A stretch of 64,000 nt of DNA from Chitinivibrio alkaliphilus ACht1 (GCF_000474745.1 NZ_ASJR01000001.1:62001-126000), one strand, 5' to 3'. Shown: positions 9,767-19,001, numbered from the stretch's first letter. Program-made: numbers and translations. The notes: generated from the sequence alone by a model not told the origin.

Positions 9767-10772
9767 GAAGAACTCAATTGCTCTTCTATCAAGTGGGTAT
9801 AATTTTTGCCTAAAGCGTATATTTTGGAGTGCAATTTTCGTGAAAACTCTTTTACCGTAGTGAACTCATTGGTACGTAAGGATTCTTTGAGCAATTCAAG
9901 ACTTTTTGTATTAAGAATCTCATTGAGGCAGTGCTCAAACTCAACAGTGTTGTCTTTCCGTATTCGGTGTAGCGTATCCTGAATAGAAAGAAGCAGAAGT
10001 TTCTTAAGTTCCCGATTATGCACTTGCTGCGTAAAGATAGTGAGACGACGTGAAAAGTAGAGACCATTAAATATTTTCTTGGAACCGCTGTTTTTTGTAT
10101 ATAGTAATGTGAAAGGATTTGTCCAGAAGGGGCTTTTACAGCAACAACGGGAAGAGAAGCGTTATGGTGTATTACGGGGAATACATCGAGAGGCTTTTCT
10201 GGTACTGTTTCACGAAAGAAGCTGTCTGTATCTTCAAGGGCCGACTCACCCATGTCATCCGTGGGATGCACAACTTCATACAGTCCGTTTACCACGCGTT
10301 TATTATTTAAAATGAGCTCTTTTTCAATTTGGCTGGTAATTAGTTCTAGCTCTGCTTCTTTATGTTCAAGCTCTTCCTTTTTTGTCTGAAGTGTCTGAAT
10401 ACCTTCAGTACATTTTTGTATACCTCCACGTATCCGACGAAGCTCACGTTGAGACTGTTCTTGTTCATCCATGAGGTTTTTGCTATCTTCAGTTACAGAA
10501 AGAAGGGTAATTCGTTGATCACGAAGCAGGTCAATTTTGTTTTGATAATGTTCTATGAGCATCGATATGGTTTCATCACCTCCGCCATGATCACCCATGG
10601 ACGACTTTAGTCTCCAAAGATGTCCCAGAGCATTTTTTGCATTTTTCTCTTCCTGCTCCAGCAAGTTTTCCGCAAGCTCATAGGCTGTCCGCGGAACCTC
10701 ATCTTGCTCATCCTTATGAAAGGGGAAGATTCGCTCAGGCTGCTTTTGTGTATCAGATGTGATTGTATCCAT
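9763..10772 (-). CDS. Coiled-coil protein of unknown function, frame break at a T6/A6 run
   Basis: I do not recognise this gene. It starts at ATG 10772 after a good AGGAG site (aaaggagtacct). Residues ~50-190 form a long charged coiled coil (many E/K/Q heptads; HYQNKIDLLRDQRITLL, LQTKKEELEHKEAELELI). At 10091-10096 there is a run of six T on the plus strand. Reading straight through gives an odd cysteine- and phenylalanine-rich tail; adding one base gives a natural tail that continues through LKKLLLLSIQDTLHRI to the stop at 9763. I annotate the repaired form (336 residues). It lies 19 bp after ftsY on the same strand, so it is probably in that operon. Confidence 0.6.
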
Positions 10773-10791
10773 AGGTACTCCTTTCCGAAAA

Positions 10792-11700
10792 TTATACGGA
10801 AAAATCGCCAAACATGGCGTCAATGTATGATTTTGGATCAAAATCCTGCAGATCATGCAGGCCTTCGCCCACTCCAATTTTTTTTACGGGAATATTGAAT
10901 GTTCGTGTGAGAGAAAGGGCTATTCCTCCCTTAGATGTCCCATCAAGTTTAGTGATGATGAAGCCAGTTATCTCAATGAGTTCATTAAACACCTCTGCTT
11001 GCTTGATGGCATTTTGACCGGTGGTTGCATCTACTACAAGGAATACTTCGTTGGGAGTCCATGGATTTGATTTTTTTAAGACGCGAACAATTTTTCCAAG
11101 CTCCTTCATGAGCTCTCCCTTATTGTGTAAGCGTCCCGCAGTATCAATAAGCATCACATCAGCACCACGTTTTTTGGCTGCTTCCATACTGTCATACACA
11201 ACCGAAGCAGCATCAGCCCCTTCACCTTGAGTAATAATTTCACACTCGGCACGTTCGGCCCACAACTGTAACTGTTCAATGGCACCAGCACGAAACGTGT
11301 CTGCAGCGGAAAGGAGTACCCGACTGCCTCGTTGGCGATATTCATGGGCAAGCTTTCCAATGGTGGTGGTTTTTCCCACGCCATTTACCCCTATTACCAA
11401 GGTTGTCCAAGGTTTTGGAGGAAATTCGTCTGGCTCTTTTTGAATTGCCATATCAAGGGAGAGTAAATGTTTCAGGGTTTCATATGCCTCGGCACATCCA
11501 GTGATACCTTCTAGTTCAACTTCACTCCGAAGTTTGTCAAGTATCTCCATGGTGATATCAGCTCCAACATCTGCAGCGATGAGAGCGTCTTCGAGGGATT
11601 CGTAAAACTCCTCCGTGATCTTCGTATCGTGTTCCACGATTTCGGAGATTTGATTGCGGGTCTTACTTAACCCATCCTTTAGTCTGGCAAATAATTTCAT
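10792..11700 (-). CDS. ftsY: Signal recognition particle receptor FtsY
   Basis: 302 residues; SRP-receptor GTPase that docks the ribosome-SRP complex at the inner membrane. The N domain (about 1-90) precedes the G domain: P-loop GVNGVGKT at 104-111, DTAGR near 187, TKLDGTSKGG near 252, and the closing GVGEGLHDLQDF. There is no long acidic A domain before the NG core, as in many non-enterobacterial FtsY. The start is ATG at 11700, only 7 bp after the repaired mtaB stop, with AAGGT upstream, so it is the downstream partner of mtaB in a tight operon. Confidence 0.95.
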   Translation of the reverse strand: MKLFARLKDGLSKTRNQISEIVEHDTKITEEFYESLEDALIAADVGADITMEILDKLRSEVELEGITGCAEAYETLKHLLSLDMAIQKEPDEFPPKPWTTLVIGVNGVGKTTTIGKLAHEYRQRGSRVLLSAADTFRAGAIEQLQLWAERAECEIITQGEGADAASVVYDSMEAAKKRGADVMLIDTAGRLHNKGELMKELGKIVRVLKKSNPWTPNEVFLVVDATTGQNAIKQAEVFNELIEITGFIITKLDGTSKGGIALSLTRTFNIPVKKIGVGEGLHDLQDFDPKSYIDAMFGDFSV

Positions 11701-11707
11701 ATATACC

Positions 11708-12999
11708 TTACGAATAAAACTTTGGTATTACACCGGTCATGCCTGTGCCGTGAATCTCAGACAAGGTGACAGGATACACCTGGTTTTTCACCACATCCTC
11801 GTGGGAGGGCACCTTAACAGAAATATAATTACCGGTAACACCTTGTAATATACCTTTTTTTCACTGATAATGAACTCTGTTTTTCCCTGTTGCTTCTCTA
11901 AAAATTGAGTGCGAAGAGATTCCAAAATTTTTCGTATGTGGCGGCTTCGTTCTGTACTGATATGCGATGGTGGCGCATCGTTCATCTCTGCAGCTGCTGT
12001 CTGAGGACGAGGAGAGTAACGAAATACGTGTCCATATGAGATGCCGTATTCTTCCAGACGTGCGCACGTGTGAGAAAAGGCGTCGCTGCTTTCCCCAGGG
12101 TGACCAACGATAAAATCACCTCCAATGGAAAAATCGGGGAATTGGGTACAAAGTTTTGCCAGGGTTGGTTGCAGTGTCTCTACAGCCCGAACTGAGCGGT
12201 TCATTCTCTTAAGGACATCACTACTGAGGGATTGGAAGCTAATATGAAGATGATGGCAGAGGTTGTTATGTTCGGTAAAAAGAGCTATGAGGTCCGGGGT
12301 AATATCTTCGGGATTCATGGAACTAAGACGGATGCGGAGTGACGTATCAAGGCTCAGAAGGTTGTGAAGAATATCCAGATATTTCGCTGTTCCATCTCGG
12401 TACTGGCCTATGTGAGTACCCGTGAGGATAATTTCCCGATATCCAAGCCGTAGGGCATGCTTTGCTGTACGTAGAACCTCTGCAGCGGAAATGCTCCGTG
12501 CTGGTCCGCGCAAGCGCGGCACAATACAATAGCTGCACGCCTTATTACACCCTTCCTGTATTTTCAAAGAGAGGCGGGTTCTCTGAGCATTTTCCGGATG
12601 AGGAATCTGGAAAAACTGACTTACGGCACTTTTTTCCGAGAGAGTTCCCGTGAATGTTCCTCCCGTTTCCGATGTTACTACAGAAACAATATCTTTTTTT
12701 CGCGTATTATCTATGAGCCATGTAATGCCATGTACCCGGGGAAGATCCTGCCATTGTTGCGCAAGGCACCCCGTAAGGGCTATCTCTATGAAAGGATATT
12801 TTTCGTGTATTGATGCAATATAGCGACGTATTTTTTGTTCTGTCTGATTTGTAACAGAGCAGCCGTTAATAACAATAATATCAGCCTCTTCCGGTGTGGC
12901 TACCCGTGAATAACCATGAGAGAGGAATTCTGTGGCATAGGCGTTGGTTTCTTCGCTGTTTGTACGACAGCCGAAGGTTTTAAAGTAGAGCTGTTTCAT
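11708..12999 (-). CDS. mtaB: tRNA t6A37 methylthiotransferase MtaB, C-terminal frame break
   Basis: Radical-SAM enzyme that makes ms2t6A37 in ANN-decoding tRNAs. The N-terminal MTTase domain starts KTFGCRTNSEETNAY with cysteines for the second Fe-S cluster (C10, INGCSVTN, TGCLAQQ). The radical-SAM CxxxCxxC is in EGCNKACSYCIVPR. As read, the protein ends at 11788 with a hydrophobic nonsense tail. At 11855-11861 (seven T on plus) adding one base continues into a normal TRAM domain (GILQGVTGNYISVKV then HGTGMTGVIPKFYS) with a stop at 11708, so I extend the gene to there (about 430 residues). It abuts mutL (stop at 13000). Confidence 0.9.
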
Positions 13000-14823
13000 T
13001 TATCGAAGAAACCTTTTGTTGAGTTCGTCAAGACTCATTTTGGTAATAGTGGGACGCCCATGGGGACAGATATGCGGGTTTTCTGCGGTGAAAAGGGCAT
13101 TCATAAGACTACTCATTTCCTCCTGTCGCAGCTCCCGTCCAAATTTTATCGCTGCTCCACACGCATAGGATGCGGCAAAACGTTTGTGTAAAGAGGTAAG
13201 AATGGACGCATCCCGTTCTTCTTTGAAGGCGGTGAGCATTTCCTGTATTGCATCCTGTATCTCTGTTGATTTTACAAACCCCTGGGCGGGAACAGCAGAA
13301 ACGGCAATACTGTTGCCTCCAAAATCTTGTATCGTGAATCCGGTCTTCTCAAAGTAATTGCGTAACTCCATCACCTGGTTCTTTTCTTCCGATGTCAAGG
13401 TAATGGTTACAGGAAACATGAGTTGCTGTGAATCGGTGCCGCCCTCATAGAGTTCACGGAGTATTTTTTCATATAGAATTCGTTCATGGGCAGCATGTTG
13501 GTCGATAATAATAACTCCCTCTTTTACGGGGGATAGTATGAATCGCTTGTGAATTTGAAAACAAGGGATTCCTTCCACTGCCTGTCCTCTGCCAAGGTAC
13601 GAGTGGTCTTCGGTGGTATCATGGACACGAGAGAGGAAAGAAAGAGCCGTTTGTCCCTGCTCGGTTGCTTTTGGTCGAACCCCCTGACGAATTTCTCGTA
13701 CGGATGATTGGCCCGGCTCCATAGAGGAAGAGGAAAAACTGTGCAGGGTTGTCTTGGTTTCATGCAGTTCGGGAACGGCTGTGGCAGAGCCAGAAGGAGC
13801 AGATTCAGAAGCTGCTGGGGTAAGCTCTTGGCGCAAGTGCGTGTTTACCTCTGTTTCTACCCCATGGTATACAAAGGAGAATAATTGTTGTTCTGCATCA
13901 AACTTAATCTCTGCCTTAGTGGGGTGGACGTTCACATCTATTTTTTCCGGGTTTATGTCAAGATAGCAAAACCAATTTGGTTTTAAATGACCTGATATAA
14001 ACCGGGTAAATGCCTTTGTAACAGCATGGGATATAGACCTGTTATCCACCCGGCGAAGGTTTACAAAGAGTGATTGATACCGCGGACGGGCCTGTACCTT
14101 GTGTGGCGGGCTGATATAGAGATCTATGGCGTAATCCTCTTCTTCACGACTCACATGAATGAGGTCTTCGGCCAATTCGCGCCCCGCTATTTGGGCGATG
14201 CGTAAGAGGGGAGAGTCCACGGAAGGTGTGTCGTACCGCTTTTTTCCATTGATTGTGGCAGAAAAATGAATCGCAGGAAAGGCTAATACTACCTGTTCGA
14301 TGGTTTTTACCACGGCCATGGTTTCAGAACGAATCGACTTGGAAAACTTTTTTCGAGCGGGAAGGTTGTAAAAGAGATCTCGGCATTCAATGGTGGTTCC
14401 CTTAAGATGTTCCGTGGGCGCCATGGGAGAAATGCCATTCTCGTCTACAGAGAGACGCCACCCCATGCCATCACCGATATTACTGCTCTGTATTTCAAAG
14501 CGGCTTACGGCGGAGATACTTGCCAAGGCTTCTCCGCGAAAGCCGAGGGTGGTAATACGATAGAGATCTTCCGATTTGCGTATTTTACTTGTGGCATGGC
14601 GTTGGATGGCCAGGGGTAATTCTTCTTGTGGAATGCCCATACCGTTATCAGTAATGACAATACGTGAAAGGCCACCCTCTTCAATAGTGATGGTTATACG
14701 TGTTGCACCGGCATCAATACTGTTTTCAAGAAGTTCTTTTACAATTGACGCGGGGCGCTCAATCACTTCACCGGCAGCAATCTGTTCCACCACATCCGGT
14801 GTAAGAAGGGAGATCTGTTTCAT
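13000..14823 (-). CDS. mutL: DNA mismatch repair protein MutL (endonuclease type)
   Basis: 607 residues from ATG 14823; the frame is open upstream, but the conserved N-terminus begins at MKQISLLTPDVVEQIAAGEV. The GHKL ATPase motifs are present: ELLENSIDAGA (N34), DNGMGI (~58-63) and GFRGEALASI (~93-102). The C-terminal dimerisation part contains DQHAAHERILYE near residue 440, matching the DQHA(x)2E(x)4E nicking motif, plus CPHGRPT close to the end. It is therefore the endonuclease-active MutL found in organisms without MutH. The stop directly adjoins mtaB's start. Confidence 0.95.
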   Translation of the reverse strand: MKQISLLTPDVVEQIAAGEVIERPASIVKELLENSIDAGATRITITIEEGGLSRIVITDNGMGIPQEELPLAIQRHATSKIRKSEDLYRITTLGFRGEALASISAVSRFEIQSSNIGDGMGWRLSVDENGISPMAPTEHLKGTTIECRDLFYNLPARKKFSKSIRSETMAVVKTIEQVVLAFPAIHFSATINGKKRYDTPSVDSPLLRIAQIAGRELAEDLIHVSREEEDYAIDLYISPPHKVQARPRYQSLFVNLRRVDNRSISHAVTKAFTRFISGHLKPNWFCYLDINPEKIDVNVHPTKAEIKFDAEQQLFSFVYHGVETEVNTHLRQELTPAASESAPSGSATAVPELHETKTTLHSFSSSSMEPGQSSVREIRQGVRPKATEQGQTALSFLSRVHDTTEDHSYLGRGQAVEGIPCFQIHKRFILSPVKEGVIIIDQHAAHERILYEKILRELYEGGTDSQQLMFPVTITLTSEEKNQVMELRNYFEKTGFTIQDFGGNSIAVSAVPAQGFVKSTEIQDAIQEMLTAFKEERDASILTSLHKRFAASYACGAAIKFGRELRQEEMSSLMNALFTAENPHICPHGRPTITKMSLDELNKRFLR

Positions 14824-14866
14824 AGTATACCCGCACCTTAAATACTCACTCGTATCGTAAAATAGA

Positions 14867-15283
14867 TTATTGCTGACGAGAGAGCAAATCTTCCGGTGAG
14901 TGCTTAAAACAGCGTGCGGAGAAAAAATGAGCAAGATCATCCTTGGATATATCGTGTGAAATAAGGTCTAAGACCACATCGGCAAGTTGCTCTTCATAGG
15001 TTTCATCACAGGTATATCCATTAAAAAAAAGAAAGGTGAGTGCTGAAAGCAGGGCGGTTCGTTTGTTTCCATCGAGAAAGGGATGATGATAGACGATTGA
15101 TTGAATATAGGTTGCGGCCATGGAAAATATGTCCATCAGGTACGTACCTCCAAAGGTTACCTTTGGGGCATCCAGGATTGCCGCAAGCTCCCGTGCATCC
15201 CGCAGGGCCGCAGTACCCCCGGAACGTTCTACTTCGATGCGGTGGAGATAGAGTATCTCTTCTCGACATAAAAAGCGTATCAT
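14867..15283 (-). CDS. doc: Doc/Fic-family toxin
   Basis: 138 residues of the death-on-curing type. The Fic motif is H67-PFLDGNK-R75 (HxFx(D)GNKR) followed by TALLSALTFLFFNGY, as in Doc, which phosphorylates EF-Tu rather than AMPylating it. That activity is known for the family and inferred here. It starts at 15283, 2 bp after the stop of a small repaired upstream gene that I take as its antitoxin, and shares a promoter with it. Its stop is 43 bp upstream of mutL. No inhibitory (S/T)xxxE(G/N) helix is seen inside the toxin, so inhibition must come from a partner. Confidence 0.88.
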   Translation of the reverse strand: MIRFLCREEILYLHRIEVERSGGTAALRDARELAAILDAPKVTFGGTYLMDIFSMAATYIQSIVYHHPFLDGNKRTALLSALTFLFFNGYTCDETYEEQLADVVLDLISHDISKDDLAHFFSARCFKHSPEDLLSRQQ

Positions 15284-15285
15284 AG

Positions 15286-15455
15286 TTACCGGGCAAGTTT
15301 GTCAAGAGATTTACGGTACTTTAGGGAGAAAAGAGGGTAGAGGTTCTCAACGCGCTGATTTTTCTGCGATCCCTCAGAATGCTCCGGTACAAAGGCAAAT
15401 CCCTGGGTTTTATGGAGAGAGTGTGCCTCTGCAGATAGGTCGTTTTTTGTTTCAT
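15286..15455 (-). CDS. Probable small antitoxin of the Doc toxin (frame break at T6 run)
   Basis: A gene of 56 codons that is visible only when the T6 run at 15443-15448 (A6 in the gene) is lengthened by one base. Without this, ATG 15455 reads a short arginine-rich frame. With it the protein begins MKQKNDLSAEAHSLHKTQGF and ends KYRKSLDKLAR, two bases before the toxin start. It has an AGGAGG ribosome site 6-7 bp upstream of the ATG. It shows no Phd/AbrB-like N-terminus that I recognise; charged and aromatic residues toward the C-terminus (VENLYPLFSLKYRKSLDKL) could form the toxin-binding helix. Size, order and spacing are classic for an antitoxin; the family is unrecognised. Confidence 0.62.
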
Positions 15456-15473
15456 ACTACAAACCTCCTCTCA

Positions 15474-15506
15474 TATCTTAAGATACTCCATGAGTTTTTT
15501 TGTCAA
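15474..15506 (-). promoter_or_regulatory. Promoter and palindromic operator of the toxin-antitoxin pair
   Basis: On the minus strand a perfect -35 (TTGACA, plus-strand 15501-15506) is followed 17 bp later by TCTTAA, inside the 12-bp perfect palindrome TATCTTAAGATA (15474-15485). A palindrome over the -10 region just ahead of an antitoxin gene is the usual layout for autorepression. Confidence 0.6.
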
Positions 15507-15511
15507 CCTTC

Positions 15512-15883
15512 TTATGCAATGTAGCGTTCATATTCATCAGGCGTGAGGAGATGTTTTGACACATCTTCCATGGAGAATTCATCCAATATGTAAATCCACG
15601 ATGTCTCTGTATCATCTGTGTTAATAAGGGCAGGATGTTCTTCAAGCTCTGCATGTATGCGATGAATGCGGCCGCTCAGGGGAGCGTGTACATCGCTTGT
15701 TGCCTTTTGAGACTCCACAGTGGCAACGGCTTCGCCTGCAGTTACGTTTTTTTTCTCTTCGGGAAGGTCTGCGTATTGAATCTCTCCAAGAGTTTCCAAG
15801 GCATGGGAGCTTATCCCTACACGGGCCAATGTGCCGTCTATTACAACCCATTCATGTTGTTTTGTATACCACAGTGTTTCCAT
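15512..15883 (-). CDS. gcvH: Glycine cleavage system H protein
   Basis: 123 residues; lipoyl carrier of the glycine cleavage complex. The lipoylated lysine is K60 in ESQKATSD, inside the hammerhead region (LPEEKKNVTAGEAVATVES). The start follows GGAGGAATAA immediately after the MCE gene. No gcvT or gcvP is nearby, so H may serve a complex encoded elsewhere, or act as a lipoate carrier. Confidence 0.92.
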   Translation of the reverse strand: METLWYTKQHEWVVIDGTLARVGISSHALETLGEIQYADLPEEKKNVTAGEAVATVESQKATSDVHAPLSGRIHRIHAELEEHPALINTDDTETSWIYILDEFSMEDVSKHLLTPDEYERYIA

Positions 15884-16813
15884 TTATTCCTCCTTTTTTG
15901 AAGATCTGTCACGGAATCGCAGGCGTACTCGGAGACGCGTTGCGTCTTTTTGAATTGTTTCAAGATCATCTTGTAGTTGTGTAAGCATCACGGACATATC
16001 TTCAGCGCTCAGTATACTATCGAGATCATCTAAGGCCATATGGAATGATGAGAGGTTCTCCAGAAGTTCCTCGTCAATGCTCTGTGAGACTATCTGGGAA
16101 AGGTTGATCAGATCATCTGCTACTTGGGTTGTTCGGGGAAGCTGGTGTGCTGCATGGCGAGATATACTAGACATCTGTTGCTGTAAGAGGTTACTTTGTT
16201 CTGTGCCATGCGGAAGCATCTTCTCTGCGGCAATACTGACCTCATACAGAAAATGATCGATCTCAGAAAGAAGAGTGTCGAAGCGTGTTATGGCGGAGAG
16301 AAATCGCGGGGTGAGGACATCGTCTTCGGTGAAATAGTCATACAACGTTTCTACGGTATTTCGAAAGCGCAGGTAGGCCTCCATAAATTGGTAGATATTA
16401 CCAAGAATATCCATCATACCCTCATAATATTCTCCCGTAAGGGTATCTTCCGGCGAAAGCCTTTGTGCAGTGGAAGGGCCGTTTATTAAGGTGACCGTTC
16501 GTTTGCCGAATATCCCCTGATCCTCTACGTAGACCTGGTATCCTTCGTATACCTTAAGCGGACGGAAGAGATCTACCGTGAGCAATGCCTTGGCATCTTC
16601 TGTAACGTCAATGGCTCTGATAGTTCCATAGCCGGAGCCGCGCACCGTGAGGGTATCGTCTATATTAAGTGTTCCCGTACGGGGTAGTTGTATAACCAAG
16701 GTACCGGCAGTGCGTTGTTCGTGAAACAGGAACATACCCACAAGCCATATGAGGAGAAGAAGAACAGTTGCGAAAACCGCATAGCCAATGCGTCGATATT
16801 TTCTTTCGGACAT
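15884..16813 (-). CDS. MCE/MlaD-domain protein
   Basis: 309 residues. A single N-terminal membrane anchor (about 10-30, VFATVLLLLIWLVGMFLF) is followed by one MCE/MlaD domain (VRGSGYGTIRAIDV, YEGYQVYVEDQGIFGKRTVTL). A long alpha-helical C-terminal part follows, with FRNTVETLYDYF and LPRTTQVADDLINLSQIV. MCE proteins form rings that carry phospholipid between membranes. No ATPase or permease partner adjoins it. It is transcribed with gcvH downstream and diverges from fliS. Confidence 0.82.
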   Translation of the reverse strand: MSERKYRRIGYAVFATVLLLLIWLVGMFLFHEQRTAGTLVIQLPRTGTLNIDDTLTVRGSGYGTIRAIDVTEDAKALLTVDLFRPLKVYEGYQVYVEDQGIFGKRTVTLINGPSTAQRLSPEDTLTGEYYEGMMDILGNIYQFMEAYLRFRNTVETLYDYFTEDDVLTPRFLSAITRFDTLLSEIDHFLYEVSIAAEKMLPHGTEQSNLLQQQMSSISRHAAHQLPRTTQVADDLINLSQIVSQSIDEELLENLSSFHMALDDLDSILSAEDMSVMLTQLQDDLETIQKDATRLRVRLRFRDRSSKKEE

Positions 16814-16829
16814 TTTTCTCCCGCACGGT

Positions 16830-16856
16830 TAAACTTTTTCTTTGAGATACCGAAAA
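16830..16856 (+). promoter_or_regulatory. Sigma-28 (FliA)-like promoter for fliS
   Basis: TAAA at 16830-16833, a 15-bp spacer, then ACCGAAAA at 16849-16856, against the flagellar consensus TAAA-N15-GCCGATAA. The spacing is exact and 6 of 8 bases match in the -10 box. It lies about 70 bp ahead of fliS, a late flagellar gene. Confidence 0.62.
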
Positions 16857-16926
16857 TATAAATAGAGAACATCCTCGGTGGTGTTGTACTGCCGCAGATG
16901 AGTACATTTTTCAATGGAGCGTGACC

Positions 16927-17361
16927 ATGAAACAGGGATACAGTACGTACAAATCGGCCAGTGTGGAAACAGCGGACAAGGGGAAACTCATTGTTATTTG
17001 TTATGATGTTGCCATAAAAGAAGGCAAGCAAGCCCTGCTTCTTGATGATTCGTACAAAAATATTGAACAAAGGAATCGTCATCTATACAAGATGCAGGAT
17101 GCCGTAACAGAGCTCCTTATTGCCTTAGATTTGAAGGTCGGTGAGGTGGCAAAAAATCTCTACAGCCTCTATGAATACATGTTGCATCGTATTACCACCG
17201 CTATCACAGATCGTGATAATGCCCCCGTAGAAGAAATTCTTGCCTACTTAACGGATTTGCGTGAGGCATGGAAAGTGGCCATTCAGGATGTGAAAAGTCA
17301 AGGAGGGATTGATAAGGTTCGACAGGAGTATAAGAAGAAAACCGTTGCCGCCCGAGGGTAG
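16927..17361 (+). CDS. fliS: Flagellar export chaperone FliS
   Basis: 144 residues. Family features are the N-terminal YSTYKSASVETADKGKLIVICYDVAI and the helical SLYEYMLHRITTA. FliS binds the flagellin C-terminus and prevents premature polymerisation in the cytoplasm. I take ATG 16927 rather than GTG 16921 because the GGAG at 16915 is better spaced. It is the only plainly flagellar gene in the window; the pse cluster 6 kb on probably decorates flagellin. Confidence 0.92.
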   Translation: MKQGYSTYKSASVETADKGKLIVICYDVAIKEGKQALLLDDSYKNIEQRNRHLYKMQDAVTELLIALDLKVGEVAKNLYSLYEYMLHRITTAITDRDNAPVEEILAYLTDLREAWKVAIQDVKSQGGIDKVRQEYKKKTVAARG

Positions 17362-17402
17362 ATAAATATATTTTAGGGCAACTTTTTTTTGGAGGCGTGG
17401 CC

Positions 17403-18024
17403 ATGGCCGTATATAGGGAGTACTTTTCTGGTGCATCCGTCGATTTTCTGACCTCTGCAGCAGATCTTTCAGGCTGTCCCGCCCACGAAAGAACAGAATT
17501 TGCCTTATTTGGTCGCTCAAATGTGGGGAAGTCATCTTTTCTCAATCATATCTTCGAGTCAAAAAAATTGGTTCGTGTGTCTCGAGAGCCGGGAAAGACA
17601 CGTCTGTTAAATTTCTTTTCCTTCACAGATGAGATCTCCTTTGTTGATCTTCCCGGGTACGGCTATGCCCGTGTGTCAAAAAAAGATCGAGCTGACTGGT
17701 CTGGAATGATTGCGTCGTACTGTGAGCAACGGGAAAATCTTGCAGGTCTTATTTGGCTTCTTGATTATCGACGTGAAAGGGGTACGACCATCGATCGTGA
17801 GGCAGCAAACTGGCTTGCCACTCTTGGTATACCGGTGTTTGTTGTGCTTACAAAGAGTGATAAGCTCAACAGAAAAGAGCGACAAAAAAAATCTGCGTTC
17901 TCTGAAAGAGGCTTTTGATTTTCCGCCCGGCATGCCTCTTTTACCCTACTCTGTTCGCAATGGTACGGCTTGTAGAGAAACATTTTGGAAACGCTTTTCA
18001 GCGTGGATTCATCCGGAGGAGTAG
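17403..18024 (+). CDS. engB: Ribosome-biogenesis GTPase EngB/YsxC, frame break at A8
   Basis: An essential GTPase for 50S assembly. G1 is GRSNVGKS at 37-44, followed by G3 DLPGYGYA and G4 TKSDK. ATG 17403 is preferred to GTG 17397 because GGAGG (17391-17395) sits 7 bp before it. At 17884-17891 there are eight A: as read, the protein stops at 17918 after SAFSERGF. With seven A it continues NLRSLKEAFDFPPG to WIHPEE and stops at 18024, the expected EngB C-terminus. I annotate that end. Loss of this gene should be lethal, so the break is either a sequence error or corrected by slippage. Confidence 0.92.
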
Positions 18025-19001
18025 TGGACCGTAAAGTACTTCGTGTGTTTACTCTCATACAAATTCTGCTTGATACTACCTACCCCCTCAGTCTTGACGA
18101 TATGGAGTTACGTCTTGAAGAGCGGGGAATTGCCCTGCCCAGCAGGCGGACCATATTTCGCGATTTACAGGATATTCAGCGGTTAGGCTATACAATCACC
18201 TCTTCACGGCGCGGGAGTCTGTATCAGATACAAAACAAGGCAGACTTTGCCGGCAGTTTTTTTACTCACGATATGGTGCAAGCCCTGCACATGGGCAAGG
18301 GGCTTTTTCGCTATTTTGAAGGAACCATATTTAAGGAAACCCTTGATCGCGCCATTTCTATGATTACCGCCTCCACCAACCCCTATGGCGATACTCCCCA
18401 AGAGATAGACCGGGGGTTTTCTGTGCAGCTGGGACCGTGTCGGGACTATCGAGATAAGCGCGATGTTGTTGATGAAGTAATTTCTGCTCTATATGGTGGG
18501 TATCGATTACGCATTACCTATGTAAAAATGGGGGAGGTTCCCAAGACATTCTCCCTTTCGCCCTATCGCATGATTATCTATCATGACTCCCTGTATCTGC
18601 TTGGCTTGAAAGAGGGGGACTCCTTTCTGAAAATATTTCATATTACTCGAATTGATGAGGCTGAACAGGAAGAGAGGGTTGCACATTTTGATCCCGCTCT
18701 TTTGGAAGAGTATGAGGACAAGGCGGTGCACTCCTTCGGTATCATGACTTATGGATCCAAAGAGCGGGTTCGTCTGCGCTTTGCTGCGGAGAGTGCATCC
18801 TTTATTTATGAACGCGTCTGGCATGAGTCACAGAAAATTGAAGAGACTAAGTCTGGAGATATTATTCTCACCATGGACGTTTTCTGCAATGATGAGCTTG
18901 TTACATGGGTCTTGGGATTGAGTGGGGCTCTTCGTGATATTGCTCCACCGTGCTTGAAAGAGATGGTACAACGTCGGTGTTACGACCTCTGTAACTTATA
19001 A
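18024..19001 (+). CDS. WYL-domain transcriptional regulator
   Basis: 325 residues from GTG 18024, which overlaps the engB stop by one base behind GGAGGAG; an ATG at 17985 is the alternative. The N-terminal winged helix (VFTLIQILLDTTYPLSLDDMEL, RRTIFRDLQDIQRLGY) binds DNA. The middle/C-terminal WYL domain (LRITYV, SPYRMIIYHDSLYLLGL) is thought to sense nucleic-acid or nucleotide ligands, followed by a WCX-like end. It is translationally coupled to engB. Its targets are not visible; it may be a general DNA-damage or stress regulator. Confidence 0.85.
   Translation: MDRKVLRVFTLIQILLDTTYPLSLDDMELRLEERGIALPSRRTIFRDLQDIQRLGYTITSSRRGSLYQIQNKADFAGSFFTHDMVQALHMGKGLFRYFEGTIFKETLDRAISMITASTNPYGDTPQEIDRGFSVQLGPCRDYRDKRDVVDEVISALYGGYRLRITYVKMGEVPKTFSLSPYRMIIYHDSLYLLGLKEGDSFLKIFHITRIDEAEQEERVAHFDPALLEEYEDKAVHSFGIMTYGSKERVRLRFAAESASFIYERVWHESQKIEETKSGDIILTMDVFCNDELVTWVLGLSGALRDIAPPCLKEMVQRRCYDLCNL

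Noticed and set aside
14823-14940. Longer MutL start at 14940.
   Set aside because: MutL conservation begins at 14823, and the extra 39 residues overlap the toxin gene.
9763-17891. Frame breaks as programmed ribosomal frameshifts.
   Set aside because: No slippery heptamer with a downstream pseudoknot is evident. The common element is only an A/T run, and the sign of the shift differs in engB.
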